Of a DNA stretch of 64,000 nt, positions 11,757-24,600 are shown one piece after another. The stretch covers positions 31,167,154 through 31,231,153 of the forward strand of contig CM033396.1 in assembly GCA_019426215.1 (NCBI GenBank), written 5' to 3'. Positions within the stretch are counted from its first letter, which is position 1, and every line of letters begins with the position of its first letter. A program made the translations under genes and the position numbers. The stretch is from Buddleja alternifolia. Lineage: Eukaryota > Streptophyta > Magnoliopsida > Lamiales > Scrophulariaceae. The notes beneath the pieces are model-generated. The model did no database searches and was not told the DNA's origin. It was given only the letters and a program-made list of their open reading frames with translations.

Positions 11757-13020
11757 CGTTAACCAAGAGGCCTGTTCTGAGTTTCGATGAGTTACTCACT
11801 AGGGCTGAAAAATATGTTAACCTAGAAGACGACCACATGATGAGAAAAGTTGAGCAAAAGAAAGAAAAGCAAGATGATGGCAGTAAGAACAGATCGCGTA
11901 AAGAATAAAAGAATGGTTAGGCTCCCAGCTCGACCCATATGCCCTCATCGGCTCTAAGTGTTCCCGATCTAGACGTATACCCATGAGGGGGAAATGGAGT
12001 GACCATTTAATGGTTGTGGAGGTCAAGAATATGATCTAATGGCCCAAAGGTGCAAATCAAGAACCCAAGAATCCCCCGAGCACATTCTTTTGCAGATACC
12101 ATCGCGAATACAAGCACGATACATACGAGAGGCACCAACTCAAGAGGTAGCGCCTATGGAAGTCGACAACCATAATCGAGAAACTATTTGTATCACCTTA
12201 GGAGGTCTAGCAGAAGGCGAATCGAGACGCTACCTAAAGAAACAAGCAAGAGCCATAGAAGCCCAACCTGTGTTCTTTATGAATGTTAGCCAGACTAGAC
12301 CTAGGCAGGAAATACAGTTCGGACCTGAAGATGCCCAAGCTGTGCAAACACCTCACCATATGATGAGAAAAGTTCGAACCTGAAGATGCCCAAGCTGTGC
12401 AGACACCTCACCACAGTTCGTTAACCAAGAGGCCTGTTCTGAGTTTCGATGAGTTACTCACTAAGGCTGAAAAATATGTTAACCTAAAGACGACCACATG
12501 ATGAGAAAAGTTGAGCAAAAGAAAGAAAAGCAAGATGATGGAAGTAAGAACAGATCGCGTAAAGAATAAAAGAATGGTTGGGCTCCCAGCTCGACCCATA
12601 TGCCCTCATCGGCTCTAAGTGTTCCCGATCTAGACGTATACCCATGAGGGGGAAATGGAGTGACCATTTAATGGCTGTGGAGGTCAAGAATATGATCTAA
12701 TGGCCCAAAGGTGCAAATCAAGAACCTAAGAATCCCCCGAGCACATTCTTTTGCAGATACCATCGCGAATACAAGCACGATACATACGAGAGGCACCAAC
12801 TCAAGAGGTAGCGCCTATGGAAGTCGACAACCATAATCGAGAAACTATTTATATCACCTTAGGAGGTCTAGCAGAAGGCGAATTGAGACGCTACCTAAAG
12901 AAACAAGCAAGAGCCATAGAAGCCCAACTTGTGTTCTTTATGAATGTTAGCCAAACTAGACCTAGGCAGGAAATACAGTTCGGACCTGAAGATGCCCAAG
13001 CTGTGCAGACACCTCACCAT
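11757..13020 (+). repeat. Tandem duplication inside element 1 (gag-protease linker)
   Basis: Two copies start at 11757 and 12419 with offset 661-662. They differ at only a few positions, for example a missing base near 12485. The segment holds the end of gag with a CRYHREYKHD zinc-knuckle relic and the linker before protease. The junction at 12360-12418 contains an extra partial copy of the copy end. The duplication is much fresher than the decay of the rest of the element. Confidence 0.9.
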
Positions 13021-15045
13021 GATGCACTGGTAATAACTGTCGTTATAGCAAATTATGATGTCCAAAGGATCTTCGTGGATACCGGCAGCTCAGTAGATAT
13101 TCTATTCTGCCAAGCATTCGAACAGATGAATCTAGAAGTTGGCAAACTAAAGGTCGTACGGACCGCGCTGTTTGGTTTTTCAGGGGAATCGGTACAACCT
13201 ATGGGCATTATTACACAACCCCTCTCCCTAGAGGAAGGCCCCAACAAAATGACGAAGCTAACTAGATTTTTGGTCGTGGATACTCCCTCGGCCTACAATG
13301 TGATACTGGGTAGACCTGCACTGGTCCTGTTCGAGGCAATGGTTTCAATACCGTATGTGAAGATCAAGTTCCCAACAATCAAAAGAGTAGGAGAAGTATC
13401 CATCAATCAACATCAATCTAAGAAGTGCTATCTAGCCTCTATTAAGCAAGGAGAGAAACTAAATGAGGACAAGAAGCATAAGCTTGAACCAATGAAGGTA
13501 GAGAAAAAAGAGATCACCAAGAAGATAGTGCCATCGCATGTAGAGCTAGTAGGAGAGCTTATGAGTATAGAACTCTTACCTAGAGGTAAAGAAAAGACGG
13601 TCAAAATAGGATCGTATTTGAGCCCCTACCTGAAGGATGAACTAATAGCCATGTTGCGGAAGCACGCGGATGTCTTATCCTGGTCCGCTAATCACCTCGT
13701 AGGAATTGCCCCAATAGTCATACAGCACCACCTGAACGTGGATCCTAGTGCAAAGCCAATTATTCAAAAGAAAAGGCATTTTAGCCCAGATAAAGACGTC
13801 ATTATCAAAGCAGAGATTGACAAGTTGTTCAAAGCTAAGCACATTGCAAAAATACAATTTTCGGAGTGGGTGTCGAACATAGTCTTAGTACCTAAAAGTG
13901 GATCAAAATGGAGAATGTGTATTGACTTCCGTGACCTGAACAATGTTTGTCCTAAGGATCATTATCCTTTACCTAGGATAAACCAATTGGTGGATGCCAC
14001 AGTTGGATACGAGTTACTAATTACCATGGAAGCGCAGTGTGGGTATCACCAAATACCTTCAGCTGAGGAGGACCACAGGAAGGTTAGCGTCACCTCCTTT
14101 GGCACCTTTTGTTACATAGTCATGACCTTCGGCCTAAAAACTGCTAGAGCTACATACCAAAGGCTAGTAGAAGTGATGTTTCAAGAGCCACTGGGAAAGA
14201 ACATCAAAGTATACGTAGATGATATGGTGGTCAAGAGCCGCATTTCCAGCACCCATGTACAAGACCTACAAGAAACCTTTGAAACACTCCGAAGATATAG
14301 GATGAAGTTGAACCCGGGCAAGTGTGCATTCGAAATCAAAGGAGGAAAATTCCTAGGGTACGTGGTCATGGAAAAAGGCATAGAGGCCAATCATACAAAG
14401 ATCAAGGCTATCCAAGACATAGTGGCATCTAGAAATGTGAATGAAGTACAAAGACTGAATGGGAGAATCACAGCCCTAAGCCGTTTCATATCCAAATCCG
14501 CAGAACGAATGTTACCATTTTTCAAGATATTGCGAAAGGTTAATCATTTCAATTGGACTCCTGAATGTCAATAAGCTTTTGAAGATCTCAAAGCGTACCA
14601 GAGCCACATACCGCTGCTTACCAAACCTGTGCAGGGCAAGCCACTGGTAATTTACATAGTTGTGGCTGACCGAGCTGTCAGCACAGTCCAAGTACGGGAA
14701 AAAGACAAAATGGAGAAATCCGTGTATTACGTCCGCAAAGTACTTTCAAACGTCGAATCTCGATACCCAGATATCAAGAAAATGGCATTGGCATTAGTCG
14801 TTACAGCAAGAAGACTAAAGCCCTATTTTTTGACATACAAAATCATTGTAAAGACTAATCAACCACTCAAGGCTGTGCTAGGAAAAGCTTAGACATCAGG
14901 CCGACTCGTTAAATGGGTTGTGGAGCTAGGGGAATTCGAGATAGAGTATACATCCCGAGCTGCAATTAAAGCACAAGTCCTGGCAGACTTTGTCACCAAA
15001 ATGACCAGACCTAAGCAAGAAGGGAAGGAGGATGAAAAAGTTTAG
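12751..15045 (+). pseudogene. pol of gypsy element 1: protease, reverse transcriptase, RNase H
   Basis: One open stretch covers 12751-14571. It holds protease (FVDTGSSVDIL near 13075), then reverse transcriptase with the conserved WRMCIDFRDLN and YVDDMVVKS motifs (near 14210). The first RT catalytic Asp is replaced by Glu (ITMEAQCGYHQI near 14025; element 2 keeps DAQ). A TAA at 14572 follows ECQ. RNase H continues in the same frame with stops at 14890 and 15043. Coding similarity ends at the LTR at 15058, in the second RNase H domain that element 2 shows in full. The long open frame is striking in an element with a ruined gag. Confidence 0.85.
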
Positions 15046-15057
15046 CTCTTGTATGTA

Positions 15058-15626
15058 TGATGTGGGTGGAAATCCGTCTTTAGGTCAAGCTGGGTAGTCC
15101 AATGCCGAATGGGCCTAAGCCTAATGATTTTATGGACTTGGATCCTCCTAGAAGACATCATATTCAAACAGGCTTAGCTGGAGGCCCAGAGGACCCGACC
15201 TGCACAAGTAGGGCAGCGCTGATTATGGACAGCTGGGAGACAAGATCCAATCAATCCTCAACCTTACCATATATGAACCTGCGGAGATCCGGCTTATCTT
15301 TCCCAATAGTATCCGAATTGATTGTAGCTTCATATGGATAGATTATGATTTATTCTTATTACCAAATGTATATTTAGCAAAGTTGACTTACCCCTTTTAA
15401 TCCCTCCGCCCCCATCGAATTCTTGTATATATATCAACTCGAACATCAATAAAATCATCCGAACTCTTTACCCCCGTGAACGTAGGTCTAACTTTTGGAC
15501 CGAACCACGTTAAATCTCTTGTTATCTACATTATCGCTCTTATATTATATCTTAAATCTCACTATAACACCCATATTCTCCCATATATTAATATGAATAT
15601 TATTGATGTGAAACCCACACACATCA
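15058..15626 (+). repeat. 5' LTR of gypsy element 2
   Basis: 569 bases, TGATGTGGGT to ACACATCA, followed by the primer-site core TTGGCGTCGTCTG at 15628. Because a new primer site and gag follow it, this is a 5' LTR of a second element and not the 3' LTR of element 1. Confidence 0.85.
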
Positions 15627-15718
15627 ATTGGCGTCGTCTGTGGAATATCTGAGTAAAAAAGGAGTGAGGTAATCTTATTTTTTCTTAAAAATACTTTCTT
15701 TTACAGTAATAATTTTTA

Positions 15719-16595
15719 ATGGCAGAAGGAAACGTCATGGAAATGAGAAATGGAGACGACAACATCGAGAGAGAGAAGAAGGCAATGATATTCTCGCCTA
15801 GAGAAGAACAACACACACCTAAAACACCAGCGCACCTGGTTAGGCGTTCGGCAAACGACTTGCAAGATCTAATGTTAGGCGACTCGCCGGAAGGCCTGGT
15901 GGAAGGAAATAACGTCTCCCCTCAAAGTGTGTTAAGCATGGATCTCATTGCCAAAGGGTGGAAGGAGTCATCAACAAGACTGTCACCAAGGTGGTAAATT
16001 CTAAACCCGCAGGTATGGCGGATCGTGCATGTAGGGATGCTTTTGTGCCCCCTCTGTAGAAAGGAACGTCCAAAGCTAGAAACGCTACGGTTGGAGGTGT
16101 CAATGACGTCAGCCCTGACAACAACATGGGCAAGCATGCTAAAAGGCCAGAATGTTCGCCAGAGGAAGGAAAGAAAGAAGGTACTGCACCTCGAAAAAAG
16201 TATTTGGCTCTAGAGGAGCGTCACATCCATCGTCTAAACCTGGAAGATGAGGAGGACTTGGCAGGTTGGGCAGCCGGACCTGGACTACCGAGAGAACAAA
16301 AGCATGCTGATGAATTGCATCAGCCGATGCAACACTCACACCACAACATACCTGGGAAAGACTACCTTCCGAAATGCCAATATCGAGCTCCCGAGAGGCG
16401 TGACAAAGATCTAGAGGATGATGCTAGTAGGTTCATGTCTGCCAGATTCGGCTGGGCAGACCTCGGTAGGATGGCTAGAGTAAAGGAAAAGCTGGAGCAG
16501 ATGGAACTCATGGCGAAGCGAATGGAAGAAATAGATCGCAAAGTGATAGGAGGCAAGATCCAAATGGATCGTGGTGATAGGAATTGCAAGTTAGA
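15719..16595 (+). pseudogene. gag N-terminal part of gypsy element 2
   Basis: Begins at ATG 15719 (MAEGNVMEMRNG). A frame change near 15950 is needed to continue into the KVVNSKPAG segment shared with element 1. A TAG near 16060 follows. Then the frame 16126-16595 is open (LEERHIHRLNLEDEEDLAGW ... KRMEEIDRKVIGGK). It stops matching element 1 at about 16575, just before the conserved capsid core. That core resumes, after a gap, at 29478. Confidence 0.75.
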
Positions 16596-18196
16596 TGTTT
16601 TGATGATGACATGATAGGATTTTATGTTAGACCCCAAATATAATGTAAGTTTCTGTTTTCATAGATCAATGTATAAACGTTTGAAAGTGTGTAAGTTTGA
16701 TTAGGATTGTAATTTTTTATCTTTGTAGATTTAAGACTAAGTATTAGATACCGAATCGCTAGTAGAATTCTATGTGAGTCTATTAGAGATGAAGTTGAAG
16801 ATCTGCATCTGAAGTTAAATGAAGATGAAGATTTGTTGTTAGCAACTGTCAAACGCTAAAGGACCATTTCAGGATCTATGGATCAAGCACTCAATAAACA
16901 ATCCAGTGTTCAATACCAGATTCACCTGAAATAAATCCTCAAGTCATGAAAGACTTAAATACAATCATTCAACGGACATTTGTTTTCAACGGGAAATAAA
17001 TTCAAATGCATTAAATGCCTGATAAGTGCATTAAATGTGATAAGCTATTATGACTTGTGGACAAGCCACCTTTTGACTAGACTGTTAGACTTTTCAGAGT
17101 TTAAGACTGCTCCCATCCAATCAGAACCAGTAGGATTTTAGGAATGTCAGAGAAAAAGTAGAATCATGCGCCACGTGAAAGGCACACTCCTACATGTGTC
17201 CAACGGACATAATCCCAAGAAAATGCCTATAAATTCCTCACCTTCAGCAAACCCTAAGAAGATAGAGACATACGTACATGCACAAGAAAACTTTGCTAAA
17301 ATTCTCTTTCAAAGAAAAAGCTTAGAAACTCCATAGCCAAAAATTCTTCAAGATTTTTACATACATTCCAGACAGTCACAAATATCTCAAACTTCTTCCA
17401 AAGAAGAAACCTAAACTCTTACTGAGATATTCTAAGTTGTTCGATCTTTCCAAAAAACAAACAAAACCTATGTGACAAAACCCTCAACCTTTCATCTGAG
17501 TGAGAAAGTTGTTGAAACCCCATACATGCAGTATTTCTGAGTGAGAGAAGCTTGTAGAAGAAGATCTTCATTGGTGCTGAAATGTGTGTGATCAAGGAGC
17601 CCAAGATCATTTTCAACTCTTTACTACCTTGTAGAAGATTCTGTGTGATTCTTTGATAATCAACTTAGTAAATTCCCTCCAAGTGAAAAAGGAGAAAAAG
17701 GACGTAGCTGGGATTACATCACCCAGTGAATCTTATATATCTTGTGTTATTTATTTTTATTATTGTCTTGTTTTATATTCTCTTATTTATTCTGAAAAAG
17801 ATAATCTAAACTGCTAAGCGACTATTTAACCAAAATGCACGCTAAAACTTTAAAATCATTTCCGCTGTGCTAACCCTGATTAAGCGATCTAAGCATTACC
17901 CTACTTTGGTAAATTGCTAAAATCACCAAGTCTAAGTTATGTTTATTGTAGCGCTTGATCCAACCGCTCAGCTTCCTAAGCATTCTAATGTGATACGAAG
18001 TTTTGAAGTCGAAAAAGACTTAAGGGTCTGTAAACAACAAATTTTAAGTCTGCAATTTAACAAACAAGAAATGTTGTACAAAATATATTTAATTGAATCA
18101 AACGATTTAATGAGTATAAAGTTCTAATTATTTATCCTCTGATTCTTCACTTCAAGAACTTGATCTTCGGGATTTGAAATTTTGAAGGAGGAGCTT
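16596..18196 (+). other. LTR-like insert of unknown family
   Basis: 1.6 kb that interrupts the gag of element 2. It begins TGTTTTGATGATGACATG, which resembles the start of several plant copia LTRs. A TATA-like CCTATAAATTCC lies at about 17229, downstream of a CACGTG box near 17173. There is no coding frame of note. The right end is hidden by the copia insertion at 18197, and no target duplication or second LTR was found. It may be a solo or partial LTR. Confidence 0.35.
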
Positions 18197-19821
18197 TGTT
18201 AGGTATATGCCCTAGATGCCAATGAGGACAAATAGTTAGATTAGGGCATCTTATTATGTTGTACAAACTATTAAAATGATATTAATAAAGGCATCTATAT
18301 TTTGTTCATATAAATCTTTATTGCATCTAAATAAGTATTGAACATATAGTCCATGTGAATAAAGGTTCGACTCTTTGTCCTTTATGGAATAAAGACATGG
18401 CATGGGAAGAGTCTTACACCTTATCACTTAAAAGGGTTCGCAAGTCAAAGAATCATAATTGGGCATTAAGATTCGACTTGTATGACACATGCTCTGACGA
18501 TGAGTGCCAGTCAAACACTATAGGGATAGTGGGAGCAAGTATCATAGACACGACACGTCTCGTAGTAATCCGATCACATGGGCATTTACTCAGTGACTGT
18601 CAATGATTGGATTACTGATCGTAATAGTATGCGTGAGCTTTAGACCTGAGGGTTCATGAGCAATGTGCTTGTATTATTAGATCTATTACCAGAGTAGTTA
18701 AGCCCATATCACCCGTTGGTGGGGTCGACCTCGAAGTGCGATATCAATGAGACAAGTAGCAGTTGATCAGTGATCGTCAAGATGGGATTCACTGTCTCGA
18801 TAGTAAACGAGTAAGTATCCTGTGCGATTATAGGCTAATGAAATTATAAAGTCTTTGGTCACAGCATAGCAACTAACTCATGTGGGACACTGAGGGTAGT
18901 TTAGTAATTTCACTATGCTATAATCTAATGCATAGTATCAAGTTTAGTGAGTTTGACATTTTCCATGATTCTCACTTGATCGGGATACGTCAGTGAAGGG
19001 CTTATACTCATACGACATTTATGATCAAGAGGTTCATAAAATGATTCATTCATTTCGTACTCAATTGGGTTACGATGTGAGTCCACGGGACTGGCTAGGT
19101 GACACTCACATCCTTAGGTAATTCCTCCCTTTGTCAATTGAGACGAACCTAAAGAGTCGTGCTATAAGAAACGAACGGGATGTATCTTTTTGTGTAAATC
19201 GTTTAGAAAGAATTAAATGGATTGATTGATTTGATTAGATTAAATCAATTAATTAAATATTTAATTTAATTAGATTAAATTAAATTATTTAATTAGTGTA
19301 TTAATTAAAAGGAATTAATTAATAGTATATATTATATTTAAATTGGATTTAAATTAAATATATACAGATGGGCTAGAAATTAGACAAGCCAATTAAAAGC
19401 CCACCCAGTCCAAGGAAGCCCTAGGAGGGGCGGCCACTTAGGGTTGGAGTAGCCTCCAACTTGTTCAACAAGCTAGTTGAGTTTAAAAGGACTCATACAG
19501 TGGAACTAACCCTAAGAGACAAGAAAGAAACACAACACAAAAAGGAAAAGAACTCTCTCCCTTCTCTAGCCATCCACTACTGCAAAGAAGGAGGAGTTTT
19601 GGGATCTTTGAAAGGCTCGTTTCGCGTGAAACTTTAGAGACAGGAGCCCTTAGAGGATTGTTGTTCTGCCGAATCAGTAAACGAATTAAAGAGGTATTTT
19701 TATTCGTTTTAATTTTCGCGAAACCCATTAAAAATCATCAGATCTATTTTTGTGATCTACCGGTAGGAATTCTCGAATCTTCCGCTGCAATTCTCTATTT
19801 TCATGTATAGGATTCCTAACA
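18197..19821 (+). repeat. 5' LTR of copia element
   Basis: 1625 bases, TGTTAGG to CCTAACA, with matching short inverted ends (TGTTAGG/CCTAACA). It is followed at once by the primer site. It ends in an AT-rich region and a U5-like stretch near 19740-19821. Confidence 0.9.
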
Positions 19822-21674
19822 GTGGTATCAAAGCCGACTTAAATGAATTTGATGATTTTTTGCGTTTAAGATTATGTTGGTTAAAATTGGTTTTATAAAA
19901 TTTGATTTTATATCTTTAATATTCGATGTTAAATCTGAAATTTTGAAAATATTCATCGCCTTAAAATCGTCGCACGATTACATATTTTTTCGCCACGGGC
20001 AACGGCAAATCGGGGTGGCGCCACCGTGTGTTTTTGAAGCACACGCGAGCACCACCGCTGCTCGTGTAATTAGAAAAACAAAAAAAAAAAGAAAAGGGGT
20101 AGGCTGCGCCGCCACCCTGGCGACGGAACTAGGGCAGCAACAGTCGCCCTAGGCATGCTGGGCTTGGCCCAGTAGTGTTGGGCCGTAGCCCAGCATGTGT
20201 GCGCTGATGCACGCTGGGCCTTAGCCCAGTATATTAATATATATATATATATATATATTTTTTAATATTTAAATATATATATATATATATAAATTAATAA
20301 ATATTAAGGTTTGGCCCTAATAGACAAATTCGACACGTGATTTGTCAAAACCCCTTTTCCTAAAATAATTTTCTTAATATTAAATTGGATTTAATTAAGT
20401 TAAAATTGGATTTGGTTTTAATATTAAGTTGGATTTAATAATATCATAAATTAAATTGGATTTTTATTTATGATTTGCTACGACTAAATAAATAGGATTT
20501 ATTTTAGGTTGATTATATTTTTTCAAAATAGATTAGGAATAAGTTTGACTTATTTCCTAAATAATAAATTGGATTTATTTCCTTTTTAAAATTGAAATTA
20601 AAATTCATCTTTTCTAATTAAATTAGATTTAATCGGTTTTTGAATTTCTTTTCGATTTTAAACTCAAAACCAACATAAACTTAAATAGTTTTCTTACATG
20701 CTTTGATGTGTGTTGTGGTGGATGCTTCCATGGACTTAGGGTTTTACCGCTTTAGTATTATCTGCGTTGTATTGGGCAATTGCCCCCTCCCAGTTTTTAA
20801 TTTTGGTAGTATGATGTATAGGGTGCTTTCTGAGTTGTGTATATTAGAGGTAGGACCTTTTCTAGCTTGGAGCCCAAAAATCTATTAGAAATTAGATTTG
20901 TAATAGACCCCTATCCCCTGATTGATCTCTGATTGATCTATTGGCTTGGATCAATCTAGAATGTCCATGAAAATGCATGTTGTTAGAATAACTAGATTTT
21001 TCTATGTATGCATGATTATAATCCATATATGCGCGTAATAAATTAATGTGCAAAGTGAGACCTTAATTTTTCAAAAATTCTCCCACATTAAATACTAAGT
21101 AAGTAGGATATATTGGATATCCTGTCTCTCCATCAAACTTAAAAAAGATGGGATTATGAGTTATGCATGGCGTCGCCCCGACTAATGGGGGTTATGCATT
21201 AATTCATAATCCATATCTCTTCAAGTGCAATTGATGCCATCGGTCGAAGCAAATCTTATCCCATACACCGTTACAGGTTGCAAGATAAGATTCAACAGTT
21301 AGATCGATAGGAGTTGATGGGAAAGTACTTAAATGGATCACCACCAATATTTTGTCACAGGCTGAGGTTGAGTGATCCATGAGCCAAAGGTAGATTGAAT
21401 CATCAGTAAGACTGGTGGACGTGGCATGTCACTTCGAAAGTTCCAATGAGCCATACATCGTTACAGCTTGCAACTCATTGAAATTTTTGAAGAACTCAAT
21501 CACTCACTATGAAATCTTTCCAACGAGATTTCCCTTCATTGCAGTGGGAGTGCAATGGTTCGAAAAATGTAGTAGGAGCCAAGTAAAATTTAAAGTCCTA
21601 ATTTTTACTTGGGTACAACATAATTATCTAATTGAATCTTGGTTATTTTCTGCAATAATTTTATCTCTCTCGAA
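19822..21674 (+). other. Copia leader with primer site and GGCCCAGC and TTGGATTTAA repeats
   Basis: The leader starts with the primer site. It then has GC-rich repeats of a GCTGGGCCTTGGCCCAG type (20155-20232), an AT microsatellite (20235-20292) and many TTAAATTGGATTTAATT-like units (20380-20660). Similar sequence in the opposite orientation occurs at 55740-56410, in the minus-strand copia element. Short open frames here are not convincing genes. Confidence 0.7.
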
Positions 21675-24600
21675 ATGGTAAACCCACTCAAAGTTTTGCT
21701 TGAAAAGAACGTTTTGAACAGCCAAAATTTCTCTGATTGGAACAGAGGTTTAAGGATAGTCCTAAATGATGAAAATCTCGAGTACATGCTGGAACTAGAT
21801 CGACCACCGAGACCTGGGGTCAACGTGGATGATTCAGTCAAACTAGCATACTCAGATTGGGTCTCTGGTGCTCGTAATGTAAGAAATTATATGTTGAGCT
21901 CCATGTGTGGCGAGTTACAACGCACGCATGAAAACATGGATAGTCCCAAATCCATCATGCTGCACTTGGAAGAGCTGTTCGGGGAACACGGAAAGTCCGT
22001 CAAATACTATGTATCTAAAGAGCTCTTCAACATAAAAATGAAAGAGAATGAGGATGTTAAAGATCATGTTTTGAAGATGATCTCCATGCTAGACAGGCTT
22101 AGGTCTCTAGGTTACTACATGGACCTTCACCTACAAGTGGACCTTATTCTCCAATCATTACCTAGATCCTTCTCGGATTTTGTCATCAATTCTGACATGG
22201 ATGACATTGAAGGATCACTCTCGACACTTATGAGCAAGCTGATGACTGCACAACAACAAATGAAAGAGAGTTGGGGTGCATTCAAGTTTCTTGTTATTTC
22301 AAGTACCACTGAACTAGCTGGCAAAATCAGAGAACCCAAAATCACAAAGACTCAGATCTTTAAGAAAAAGGGTCCAAAGAAGACAGACACATGTCTTCAC
22401 TGCCATGAGATAGGGCACTGGAAACGTGACTGTCCCATGTTGAATGCAGAAATTACTTCAGGTATAGAACTTAATGTTTTAGAAACAAATTGTTTTGTTA
22501 ACATATTTTCAACTTCCTGGATTCTAGACTCTGGGGCTAGTGCTCACATACGTTTTATGAACCAGGAGCTGGAAAGAAATAAGAAGTTGGAGCATGGTGA
22601 AGTGATGATCAATGTTGGCAGTAGTCATAGTGTAGCAGCCTCACACATTGGCACCACTTCCATTAGTTTATCATCTGGACATTTATTATATTTAGACAAT
22701 TGCCTTGTTTTGCCCAACGGGCTTAAGAATATTGTTTCAATTCCTGTTTTAGTCAGAAAAGGTTATTTATTTTCCTTTATGAACAATTCTTGTGACATTT
22801 ATTTTGGAAATGAATGTGTTGGCAATGCATCTTTAATAAATGGTTTATATTATATTAATCTCCAAAATGATTGTAATCTTAATGCTATAACAAGAAAACG
22901 CAGAATGTATAATACAAACTTGAGACAGCTATGGCACTTGAGACGAGGTCATGTCGGGGACCAAAGACTACACGAGTTAGAAAAGGATGGAGTCATAGAC
23001 TCGTTGGGATCAAATCCCTGTCCCACTTGTGAGTCTTGTATCCACGGCAAAATGACCAAGTCCCTCTTCATAGGGAATTTTGAAAGAGCCACAGAAGTCT
23101 TAGGTCTAGTTCATACTGATGTGTGCGGACCATTTGGAAATATGGCCCGCGGTTGTTTTCAGTATTTCATCACATTTACCGATGACCATTTTAGGTATGG
23201 CTACGTGTATTTAATGAAGTACAAGTCTGAATCATTGGAGAAATTCATTGAATTCAAGACTTTAGTCAAAAACCAAACCGGGCATCATATCAAGACACTT
23301 CGATCTGACCGTGGTGGCGAGTATATGAATGCAGAGTTTGACCAGTTCCTTCGGGAACATGGCATACTATTACAGCTTACTCCTCCAGTAACTCCACAAT
23401 TAAATAGCGTAGCAGAACGAAAGAATCGAACACTGTTGGCATGGTTCGATCCCTGCTCAGCTACATAGATTTGCCTATTTCACTGTGGGGACACGCGCTG
23501 CTTACAGCAACTCACATTTTGAATAGATGTCCCTCCAAATCTGTTCCTAAAACACCGTATCAGATATGGCGTGGAAGGAAGCCCAATCTGAAACACATAA
23601 GAATATGGGGTTGCCCAGCTTACGTGAAAAAGACCAAGGCAGAGAAATTGGAGGCTAGGTCCATAAAAGGGCGATTCGTTGGATATCTCGAGGATTCCAT
23701 GTGATACCTTTTCTACCTTCCCGATGATCAGAGAATCATTGTTGCCTTACAGGCAATCTTTCTCGAAGAAGAATTCATTCGAGAAGGAGGAGTTGGTAGA
23801 AGTATTATTCTACAAGAACAAAATGAATCCCCTGTGGAAGACACTATTCAAGAGACCCAACCCGACCCAGAAACGACACAACCATCAGTGCGCAGGTCTA
23901 CTAGAGTATCTCAACCGCCTGCGAGATAAGGTTCTTTGCTACAAGGAGAGCATAATTTGTATGCAGTAGCAGAAGGAAACCATGGAGATGATCCCTCTAG
24001 TTATGACCAGGCAATGATGGATATGGATTCTGCAAAATGGTATGAAGCTATGAAAGTGGAAATGGATTCGATGTATTCGAACCAAGTCTGGAATCTAGTA
24101 GATCCTTCCAAAGGTATTGTACCTATTGGATACAAATGGATCTATAAGAGAAAGATAGGTCCGGATGGCAAGGTGGATACCTATAAGGCCAGGCTAGTGG
24201 CGAAAGGGTATAGTCAAAAGGAGGGTGTTGACTATAAGGAAACCTTTTCACCAGTAGCTATGATCAAATCCATTAGAATTCTATTTTCAATAGCTGCATA
24301 CCTGGACTATGAAATCTTGCAAATGGATGTGAAAACTGCCTTCCTAAATAGATTCCTCGAGGAGGATATCTATATGGAGTAGCCCAAAGGTTTCAAATCC
24401 AATACCGATTCTCATAAGGTCTGCAAGTTAAATAGGTCCATTTATGGACTGAAGCAGGCCTCTCGCAGTTGGAACCTTCGTTTTGATGAAAAAGTACGAA
24501 ACAACGGCTTTATCAAAAATGAGGATGAACCATGTGTCTATAAAAAGGTCAATGGGAGCAAGATATCATTCCTGGTACTATACGTGGACGACATTCTACT

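Larger units (their letters stand above)
9857..15057 (+). mobile_element. Ty3/gypsy Tat-lineage retrotransposon, element 1 (truncated)
   Basis: The parts in order are a 5' LTR, a primer-binding-site-like sequence, gag, a tandemly duplicated gag-protease segment, protease, reverse transcriptase and the first RNase H. The element stops abruptly at 15057, where the LTR of a second, related element starts. Integrase and 3' LTR are missing. Many stop codons and one frameshift make it inactive. The Tat assignment rests on the gag and pol sequence and on the close match to element 2, which has the extra features of that lineage. Confidence 0.85.

Noticed and set aside
15058..15626. 3' LTR of gypsy element 1
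   Set aside because: It is followed by a primer site and a new gag, and it cuts RNase H of element 1. It is the 5' LTR of element 2.
20703..20888. 61-codon frame in the copia leader
   Set aside because: No motif, and it lies in a leader with other low-value frames.
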